Assembly (NCBI GenBank): GCA_002731735.1
Contig: PCCM01000130.1
Location: 1-11,586 of the forward strand
DNA length: 11,586 bases
Source: Gemmatimonadota bacterium
GTDB lineage: Bacteria; Gemmatimonadota; Gemmatimonadetes; Longimicrobiales; Gaopeijiaceae
Direction: 5' to 3'
This document shows positions 6,109 through 11,586 of the stretch, piece by piece. Position numbers and translations under genes: made by a program. Within the stretch, counting starts at the first letter, position 1; each line of letters starts with the position of its first letter. The notes under the pieces are model-generated. The model saw only the letters and a program-made list of their open reading frames with translations, was not told the origin of the DNA and did no database searches.

Positions 6109-7379
6109 CCGTCGAACTCAGCACCTTCGCGCAGTCTCTGACCGCCGAAACCGCCTTCACCGTTCTCGCCATTGCGAAGCAGCTACAAGCCGCGGGGAAG
6201 GACGTAGTCGAGCTGGAGATCGGCGATAGCCCCTTCAACTCGGCCGCCCCGGCCAAGGCCGCCGGCATACAGGCCATCGAGCAGAATCAAACCCGCTACT
6301 GCCCGTCACCGGGTTTGCCGGAATTCCGAGAGGCGGCCGCTCGACTGGTTCGTGACGAGTTCGGCGTGCCGGCCGAGCGTGAGAACGTGGTGGTGGCTCC
6401 GGGTGCCAAGGTTTTCGAGCAGTTCTTCTGCGAGGCGTTCTTGAGCCCGGGGGACGGGGTGTTGGTCTTCAGTCCCTATTTTCCGACCTACGTGCCGAAC
6501 ATCGAGCGACGGGGTGGTCGGCCGGTTTTCGCGGCGCTCCGGCAGGCGAATGACTTTCGGCCAGACATCGCCGATATCGAGCGCTTCCTGGCCGACGACC
6601 CTTCACCGAGAGCGATCTTCCTCAACTCGCCGCACAACCCGACTGGCGGCGTGGCGACCGAGGAGGATCTCCGCGGCATCGCCGACCTCATTCGAGGCGA
6701 GCAGATTGCCGTGTTCAGTGACGAGCCCTACTGCCATATGGTGTGGAAGGGTAGTCACCATTCGTTGATGGCTCAGCCAGGCATGCTGGACCACGGGGTC
6801 GCCGCTTATACGTTCAGCAAGTCCTACAGCATGGGCGGTTGGCGACTCGGCTTTGCGGTATCATCGCCCACCACCACCGATTCGATTGCGACGATGATCA
6901 ACACGACGCTCTCTTGCACGCCACCATTTGTGCAAATCGCGGGAAAAGCCGCGCTCGAAATGGACCGCTCCGAGCGGGATGCGGTGATGGAGGAATTCCG
7001 GCGGAAGGTGACGTTGCTGACAGAGGGCCTCAACCGCCTCGAGGGTTTCCGCACCCTTGAACCCCGCGCCACCTTCTACGTCTTTTCCGACGTGTCGACC
7101 GTCTGCAACCGCCTCGGAATCTCGAGTCACGGTTTGGCCACCTACCTACTGGAAGGCGCCGACGACCAGTTCGGCGTCGCGTGTCTGGGCGGCGAGTGCT
7201 TCGGCGAAGCGGGAGAAGGCTTTCTGCGCTTCGGTTGCGCCGCGTCCGACGAGCGGCTCCGGCAAGCGGTTGACTTCATTCCGGAGGCGCTCAGCCGGGA
7301 GGGTAGAATCCAAGCGTTCCTCGAGGCGCATCCCGAGTGGCGTCTGGGCGCGCCGTATTCGGTGGACGACGAGGTGTAG
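6105..7379 (+). CDS. PLP-dependent class I/II aminotransferase
   Basis: This is a 424-residue fold-type I aminotransferase of the aspartate aminotransferase superfamily, a cytoplasmic enzyme that moves an amino group between an amino acid and a 2-oxo acid using pyridoxal phosphate. Visible landmarks are the early EIGDSPFN segment, YCPSPGLPEFREAAA, NSPHNPTGG (Asn 174 to Gly 182), DEPY (206-209), the Schiff-base Lys 239 in FSKSYSMGGWRLGF and the substrate-carboxylate Arg 375 in FLRFGCA. Length is about 20-30 residues over the usual 390-400, with a C-terminal tail ending in SVDDEV. The start is GTG 6105 with GAGG 4 bases upstream; no in-frame ATG is better placed. The amino-acid substrate cannot be read off; aspartate or aromatic types are both possible. 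It is divergent from the phosphodiesterase operon, with no gene partner in a shared operon. Confidence 0.9.
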   Translation: MTVELSTFAQSLTAETAFTVLAIAKQLQAAGKDVVELEIGDSPFNSAAPAKAAGIQAIEQNQTRYCPSPGLPEFREAAARLVRDEFGVPAERENVVVAPGAKVFEQFFCEAFLSPGDGVLVFSPYFPTYVPNIERRGGRPVFAALRQANDFRPDIADIERFLADDPSPRAIFLNSPHNPTGGVATEEDLRGIADLIRGEQIAVFSDEPYCHMVWKGSHHSLMAQPGMLDHGVAAYTFSKSYSMGGWRLGFAVSSPTTTDSIATMINTTLSCTPPFVQIAGKAALEMDRSERDAVMEEFRRKVTLLTEGLNRLEGFRTLEPRATFYVFSDVSTVCNRLGISSHGLATYLLEGADDQFGVACLGGECFGEAGEGFLRFGCAASDERLRQAVDFIPEALSREGRIQAFLEAHPEWRLGAPYSVDDEV

Positions 7380-7413
7380 ATGAGGAGCAGGTGAGGAAGT
7401 CGGTGGATTGAGA

Positions 7414-7444
7414 GGGATAGGCAGGGAAAAAGCATAGGGTAGGG
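7414..7444 (+). other. Potential G-quadruplex motif after the aminotransferase
   Basis: Four GGG runs lie on the + strand at 7414-7416, 7424-7426, 7437-7439 and 7442-7444, with loops of 7, 10 and 2 bases. They sit 35 bases after the aminotransferase stop, in a purine-rich stretch (7381-7445). One loop exceeds the usual 7-base limit, so folding would be of modest stability. If formed in RNA it would be in the 3' untranslated part of the aminotransferase message. Confidence 0.3.
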
Positions 7445-7488
7445 CCGCACGGGTGGCATATCCTTGAAAGAACCACTCATTCCACTTC

Positions 7489-7510
7489 GTCTGATCGGGT
7501 GCGAGCAGAC
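7489..7510. terminator. Weak hairpin between convergent genes
   Basis: The 22-base stretch reading GTCTGATC ... GAGCAGAC folds into an 8-pair stem with one A-G mismatch and a 6-base loop (GGGTGC). It lies between the ends of the aminotransferase (7379) and the convergent hydrolase gene (7520), where a two-way terminator is expected. Neither side has a T run, so intrinsic termination is doubtful. No better candidate was found in 7380-7519. Confidence 0.25.
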
Positions 7511-7519
7511 TCCGGGCAC

Positions 7520-9700
7520 TCAGGGCTGGTGCAGATTGGCCGGTGACGGCCCGTAGGAGAGCCAGGTCCGGTTCACCGCCTGGTGTACACCTGGTCGTGA
7601 CCAGTCGCAGACGCCTTGATCGAAAATTGCTTCCAGGCGGCTCTTTTCGGCGTCTGTGAACTCGACGGCATATTCCCCGTAGTCGATCGGCTTCAGCTGG
7701 CACTTGAACACGTCATTACTCAACGGTCCACCCGCAACCAGCCGCAGGCCGGCGTGGGGTGGATAGAGTTCGTTGCAGGCTCCACGAGTGTTGTCGAAGA
7801 GCCTGTCTCTATCGAACACCGCTTTCTCGACGATCTGCTCGCCTGATTCGGTCCAGCAGTCATCCTGTAGCTCGGATGGCTTGGCCCGAACGATCTTCTC
7901 CAGGGCTTGCAGATCGGAGTGGTCCGCCTGGATGTTCGCCAGCCACTGGTCCATCAGCGCGAGGTTTTCCTGCGCCAAAGAGACGTTCCCGACGTGCCGT
8001 CGGATGATGTAGTTGTCGGCGTGGCCGTTGTCCCGCTCGAGGCGGGCACGCGTCGTGAAGGAATAGATGCTGGCGTGGAAATTCCCCTGGTGGTCCAGGT
8101 AGCTCCGATCGTCGATGATGGGCACCTGCGACAGGCCCGCGCCGCCGCTGGTTACCCGCCCCGTCTGGTAGGCGGCGCGAATGGCGTCGTCATCTCCGAC
8201 CGTGCGTTCCCCACGCGGTTGGAAGTCGATGTCCCAGCCGCCTATCTCTTCGTTCAGTTCGAGGAAGAGTGCCTTGTCTATGATCCCCTCATTGAGTGTG
8301 GCGAGGCCATACTGAACGCCGACGTTGTCGTGAGGACTCCGAGCGAAGGCTCGCTCGTGGTTGATATCGGTGAAGACCATCTCACCAAAGATGTTTCTCA
8401 TTCCATCGTAGATTGAGCATCGCACGCCGTCGGGGTTCTCAGCGGCGTCGTACCGTTCCGCCATCGGGATCTGAGCGGAGCAGTCATAAGGAGAGATTCG
8501 GGCCGGGCGCGTACCGAGGGACCGGTCGCACACAGACCACATGGACCAGGCCCCGATCGCCGTCTTTACGTCATCGCTGATTCCGCGCTCTTCGTCATTG
8601 AGAAAGTTTCTCAGTGGGAGGCTGCACTCCTGCGTGTCGATGAAATACGTCACCGCGTCCGAAAACGTGAGGCTGGGGATGATTCCGTCCAGGAGCCCGG
8701 GGTAGGCGCCCGCAATGAGGAGTTGCTGCATGGCGCCACCCGACCCCCCGTTGCCGATCGTGTACCGCGGCTCACCGTACGCCTCGATGAAACGTTCCTT
8801 GACCATCATTGTGGTTTCGGCAGAGAGCACGTCGTTGCAGCCTCCCTGCGCGTTGACGTTCAGCGTCGACGACGCGACGCCGTATCCCTTGCTCAGAAGG
8901 TCGTCTCGGAGGACTCCGCCCGTGCTCGTACCCTGGAAGAAGCCCGCTTCACAACCGCCTCCGTATGTGTATACCAAGCGCCCGTTCCAGGCAGTGGGCG
9001 GGGACAGCGGGGATGCCGCCGGTCCAATGGGGTCGTGTAGGATGGCGGTTTGGTAGATGGCCCGATTGATCGTTCCTGTCTCGATCCGGACGATGTAGGG
9101 CGCTGTAACGCCTTCGATCGTCGTAACCACGGCGAGGTCGGGAGGTTGCTCGCCGGTCTCAGCAAGGGGCAGGAATCCTACGTCCGGCGTGGTCGATCGG
9201 TACACGTAGTCGACGCGTGTAGGCAGCGAGCAAGACGCGTCGAGGGACGTGTCGTCCAACGACTCCCCGTTACCGACCGCGAACCTGGGCTTTCCTCTCC
9301 GTCCCGCAGGCAACTCCCCCAGGCAGAAGTAAGGCTCCTGCTGAGGGCCAGAAATGATGGGGCCGGTGATCGGGTAGTTGACCACGGCGACTCGAGTACT
9401 GCCACCACTCGCGTCCACCTCGATCGTGTTCTCACCCAGTTGCAGACCCGAAACCAGGGCTAGATACGAGGGGCTCCCGTCCGCTGTGCTCATGGCGGCG
9501 AACTCGACCGCCTGGCTCTCGCCGTTGACCGCGAGTGCGAGCCCGTCGCTCGAGGTCGCTGAGGTGACGACCTCGATGAGGACATCCCCACCGCTGACCA
9601 GGTGGGCCTGGGTGGACACGACCCGAACCTCGATCTCCGATCCGTTCGGTGAACATGAAACCAAGGTCAGGATAAGAAAGAAGATTGAGGTTTGGCGCAT
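7520..9700 (-). CDS. DUF6351-like secreted alpha/beta-hydrolase lipoprotein
   Basis: This is a 726-residue protein that I assign, from memory of the family, to the DUF6351 group, which is distantly like tannase/feruloyl-esterase-type alpha/beta hydrolases. ATG 9700 is preferred: AAGGGA lies about 10 bases upstream, and it starts a lipoprotein signal (hydrophobic 6-14, lipobox LVSC, Cys 16). Codons upstream to 9880 look noncoding. An early beta-rich domain (about 22-110, VRVVSTQAHLVSGGDVLIEV) precedes the hydrolase part. The catalytic core has GNGGSGG with probable nucleophile Ser 320, preceded by YGVASSTLNVNAQGGCNDV and followed by GLLDGIIPSLTFSD. His 560 in NGHADN is a candidate catalytic His. 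At least ten Cys fit an exported, disulfide-bonded protein. The substrate is unknown; an ester is likely. It stands alone, convergent with the aminotransferase and divergent from the nitroreductase. Confidence 0.8.
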   Translation of the reverse strand: MRQTSIFFLILTLVSCSPNGSEIEVRVVSTQAHLVSGGDVLIEVVTSATSSDGLALAVNGESQAVEFAAMSTADGSPSYLALVSGLQLGENTIEVDASGGSTRVAVVNYPITGPIISGPQQEPYFCLGELPAGRRGKPRFAVGNGESLDDTSLDASCSLPTRVDYVYRSTTPDVGFLPLAETGEQPPDLAVVTTIEGVTAPYIVRIETGTINRAIYQTAILHDPIGPAASPLSPPTAWNGRLVYTYGGGCEAGFFQGTSTGGVLRDDLLSKGYGVASSTLNVNAQGGCNDVLSAETTMMVKERFIEAYGEPRYTIGNGGSGGAMQQLLIAGAYPGLLDGIIPSLTFSDAVTYFIDTQECSLPLRNFLNDEERGISDDVKTAIGAWSMWSVCDRSLGTRPARISPYDCSAQIPMAERYDAAENPDGVRCSIYDGMRNIFGEMVFTDINHERAFARSPHDNVGVQYGLATLNEGIIDKALFLELNEEIGGWDIDFQPRGERTVGDDDAIRAAYQTGRVTSGGAGLSQVPIIDDRSYLDHQGNFHASIYSFTTRARLERDNGHADNYIIRRHVGNVSLAQENLALMDQWLANIQADHSDLQALEKIVRAKPSELQDDCWTESGEQIVEKAVFDRDRLFDNTRGACNELYPPHAGLRLVAGGPLSNDVFKCQLKPIDYGEYAVEFTDAEKSRLEAIFDQGVCDWSRPGVHQAVNRTWLSYGPSPANLHQP

Positions 9701-10064
9701 GGGTCTGCTTCCCTTCGAGTGTGCTGAACGTGTCCCGAGGTGCTGAGGTCGTCTTTGCCGTGGAACAGGACCATGCTGAAAGATCGGGCCTGTGGCAAGC
9801 TGTGTCGGTGAGTGGCTGGCCTCGGCGTGATTTGGGACGAAGTGAAGAGCGAAGAGGCGCAGAGAGGAGTGCGGGCACACGGGCGCTACAACAAGAGCTA
9901 CCGCTGGTGCTGGGGTTACCAGATAGCTTTCCGAAGGACATTCAATCTAAGGCGAAGCCATGGGGATCAGCGAACACGTGCTGCTCGGGTTGCTGGCCGT
10001 CACGGGCTGGCCTTCTACATTGTGGATTCCGGCGGCACAAGCAGACCCTCAACCCCTCCCGCAC
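9701..10064. other. Long intergenic stretch without a confident gene
   Basis: These 364 bases lie between the divergent starts of the hydrolase lipoprotein and the nitroreductase, and should hold promoters for both. Open frames cross it (for example a 143-codon + frame from 9812), but they show no signal sequence, family motif or good ribosome site and run on into the nitroreductase in the wrong frame. A TTGCCA on the minus strand (9794-9799) resembles a -35 box, but the expected -10 position is poor. No strong repeat or hairpin was seen. The last 105 bases (9960-10064) may instead be the 5' end of the nitroreductase gene. Confidence 0.4.
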
Positions 10065-10625
10065 ATGAACGTCCTCGATTGCATCAACACTCGTCGCTCG
10101 ACCAAGACCTTCACGGACCGTCCTGTATCCCGCGAGGAGATCGAGCAGCTTCTCGGCACCGTCTGTCAGGCTCCCAACCACCGAATGACGGAGCCTTGGC
10201 GTTTCTACGTGTTAGGCCCCCGGGCTCGTCGCGCATATGGTGAGGCCCTCGGGCACCGAAAGGCCAAGCGGATTGAGGACGCCGTGGCGGGGAAAGCAGT
10301 CATCGAGAAAGTCGCCCAGACCCACGAGTCGCTGCCCGCCATGGTCGCGATCGCCGTAACGTTGGACGAGAACCCTGAGATTCGTGAGGAAAACTTCGCA
10401 GCCGCCTACATGGGTATCCAGAACCTGTCGCTGGTCGCTCATTCAGTGCGGCTAGGGACACACATCAAAACGGGGGCCATCATGGACGACCCCGCTGCGC
10501 GGTCGGCGGTCGGGCTCTCCGAGGGTGAGAGGATCGTTGCCACGATCAACATCGGGGAGCCCGACGGGTCGCCGGATGGGCAGGCCCGTCGGTCGGCCGC
10601 GGAACTCACGACGTGGCTGGAGTGA
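10065..10625 (+). CDS. Nitroreductase-family flavoprotein
   Basis: This is a 186-residue FMN-dependent oxidoreductase of the nitroreductase superfamily, a short YdjA-like form expected to act in the cytoplasm as a homodimer using NAD(P)H. The N-terminal FMN phosphate-binding pattern INTRRSTKTFTDRPV (8-22) is present. It is followed by VCQAPNHRMTEPWRFYVL, the canonical 'APS/N-x-x-x-x-x-PW' strand, and near the C-terminus by IVATINIGEPDG. ATG 10065 fits where homologues normally begin but has no Shine-Dalgarno. An in-frame ATG at 9960 has AAGG 7 bases upstream and would add 35 residues, MGISEHVLLGLLAVTGW onward, hydrophobic and ending near AAQADP like a signal peptide. Either start is possible; the domain evidence favours 10065. 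The physiological substrate is unknown. The ABC-F gene follows after 81 bases with what looks like its own promoter. Confidence 0.85.
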   Translation: MNVLDCINTRRSTKTFTDRPVSREEIEQLLGTVCQAPNHRMTEPWRFYVLGPRARRAYGEALGHRKAKRIEDAVAGKAVIEKVAQTHESLPAMVAIAVTLDENPEIREENFAAAYMGIQNLSLVAHSVRLGTHIKTGAIMDDPAARSAVGLSEGERIVATINIGEPDGSPDGQARRSAAELTTWLE

Positions 10626-10669
10626 GCAATTTCTCTTGAGGGAGGCGACATTCAGCTGCCCTCTCGCGC

Positions 10670-10697
10670 CTGACTGTACCCGGCCGGTTTGTATACA
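10670..10697 (+). promoter_or_regulatory. Candidate sigma-70 promoter for the ABC-F gene (near-leaderless)
   Basis: A -35-like CTGACT (10670-10675, four of six consensus bases) and a -10-like TATACA (10692-10697) are separated by 16 bases. The -10 ends 9 bases before the ATG at 10707, so transcription would start within about three bases of the codon. No Shine-Dalgarno exists upstream of this ATG, which fits leaderless initiation. The motif is the only AT-rich island in the 81-base gap. Confidence 0.45.
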
Positions 10698-10706
10698 TTC
10701 TCGGCC

Positions 10707-11586
10707 ATGATCTCCATCTCGAACCTCGAAAAATCGTACGGAGACCGTACGCTCTTCTCTGGCGCGACCTTCCAGCTCAACGCGGGGTCGCGCTACGGAC
10801 TCGTGGGTGCCAACGGTTCCGGAAAGACGACCTTCCTCGACATCGTGAGCGGTCAGCTGGAGGCTAGCGAGGGCACCGTTTCCATTCCCAAACGCCTGCG
10901 GCTCGGCGTTCTGCGCCAGGATCAGTTCTTGTACGAGGACGAAGAGATCCTCGCGGTTACGATGATGGGCAACCCCGAACTCTGGGAGGCGATGGTAGAG
11001 AAGGAGGAACTCCTGGCGAAGGCGGAGCAACACTTCGACGCCGACCGCTTCAGTGAGGTGGAAGAGACCGTGCAGCGCCATGATGGTTACACGGCCGAGG
11101 CCCGGGCGACGAAGATCCTCGAGGGACTCGGTCTTCCCGGCCACATTCACGGGGATCCGCTGTCGACGCTCTCCGGCGGGTTCAAGCTCCGGGTTTTACT
11201 CGCTCAGGTGCTGGCCGGTGTTCCCGATGTCCTGCTCCTCGACGAGCCGACGAACCACCTCGACATACTCTCGATCCGGTGGCTGGAGATGTTCTTACGT
11301 GACTTCGCCGGGCCGGTGGTCGTCATCTCCCACGACCACAGATTCCTCGACAACGTCACCACGCATATCCTCGACGTCGACTACGAGTCAGTACTCCTCT
11401 ATCACGGCAATTACACAATTTTTCTCGACGCGAAGCAGGCCGAGCGCAAACGCCGGGAGAAGGGAATTGCCGCCAGGGAACGCGAGATCGCGCATCATCA
11501 AAAATTCGTGGATCGCTTCCGTGCCAAGGCCAGCAAAGCGCGCCAAGCGCAGAGCAAGGTGCGCATGATCGAGAAGAGGGCAGAAG
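10707..11586 (+). CDS. ABC-F family ATPase, YbiT-like (partial, 3' end outside window)
   Basis: The first 293 codons of an ABC-F protein, open at the window edge. ABC-F proteins carry two ATPase domains and no membrane part; they bind the ribosome E site and relieve stalled translation or, in some subfamilies, protect against antibiotics. The complete first ATPase domain is visible: Walker A GANGSGKTT (34-42), signature LSGGFKLRVLLAQ (155-167), Walker B LLLDEPTNHLD with Asp 179-Glu 180, and switch His 209 in ISHDH. The interdomain linker has begun: YHGNYTIFLDAKQAERKRRE and then FVDRFRAKASKARQAQSKVRMIEKR, a charged helix typical of the P-site tRNA interaction motif region and most like YbiT, a housekeeping type. 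No Shine-Dalgarno is present. Subfamily is judged from the linker and signature only. Confidence 0.9.
   Translation, partial: MISISNLEKSYGDRTLFSGATFQLNAGSRYGLVGANGSGKTTFLDIVSGQLEASEGTVSIPKRLRLGVLRQDQFLYEDEEILAVTMMGNPELWEAMVEKEELLAKAEQHFDADRFSEVEETVQRHDGYTAEARATKILEGLGLPGHIHGDPLSTLSGGFKLRVLLAQVLAGVPDVLLLDEPTNHLDILSIRWLEMFLRDFAGPVVVISHDHRFLDNVTTHILDVDYESVLLYHGNYTIFLDAKQAERKRREKGIAAREREIAHHQKFVDRFRAKASKARQAQSKVRMIEKRAE

Noticed and set aside
9812..10243. A 143-codon + frame between the hydrolase and nitroreductase
   Set aside because: It overlaps the nitroreductase in a wrong frame, has no recognisable motif and no good ribosome site.
10626..10669. Terminator after the nitroreductase
   Set aside because: Only short 5-bp pairings (for example GAGGG with CCCTC) with long loops and no T run were found.
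1..11586. CRISPR arrays, tRNA genes, transposases, integrases or attachment sites
   Set aside because: No regularly spaced repeats, no cloverleaf-like sequence and no recombinase protein motifs were seen; gene content and base composition look uniform.

Overview
The window is GC-rich chromosomal DNA from a diderm bacterium. It encodes three probable lipoproteins with lipobox cysteines and a further exported protein. It carries compact, translationally coupled operons, and no tRNA, rRNA, CRISPR array, transposase or integrase was seen. The mix of exported NHL-repeat protein, DUF6351-like hydrolase and PhnD-type lipoprotein resembles uncultured environmental lineages such as Gemmatimonadota-like bacteria. 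That placement is an impression from gene content and is weak.

Layout from left to right: (1) an exported NHL-repeat beta-propeller protein on the + strand (99-1277), followed by a long, well-formed hairpin terminator (1350-1408). (2) A five-gene minus-strand operon, read from 5810 down to 1460: a GlpQ-type glycerophosphodiester phosphodiesterase lipoprotein, then phnD, phnC and two phnE-type permease genes. The first two genes are 4 bp apart, the two permease genes overlap by one base (TGATG), and the phnC/permease junction probably overlaps. (3) A divergent control region (5811-6104) with two perfect 10-bp palindromes 31 bp apart. (4) A PLP-dependent class I/II aminotransferase on + (6105-7379), possibly preceded by an 11-codon reading frame whose stop overlaps its GTG start. 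(5) A convergent DUF6351-like secreted alpha/beta-hydrolase lipoprotein on - (7520-9700). (6) On +, a short nitroreductase (10065-10625, possibly starting at 9960), then the first 293 codons of a YbiT-like ABC-F ATPase running off the window, with a promoter that would give an almost leaderless mRNA.

The most coherent biology is the minus-strand operon. A surface or periplasmic phosphodiesterase would release sn-glycerol 3-phosphate from glycerophosphodiesters, and the co-expressed PhnD-family importer would take up a phosphorus compound. No C-P lyase, phosphonatase or other phosphonate catabolism gene is present here, so 'phosphonate transporter' is only a family name. A scavenging system for phosphate esters or inorganic phosphate is at least as likely. 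The remaining genes look like independent single-gene units.
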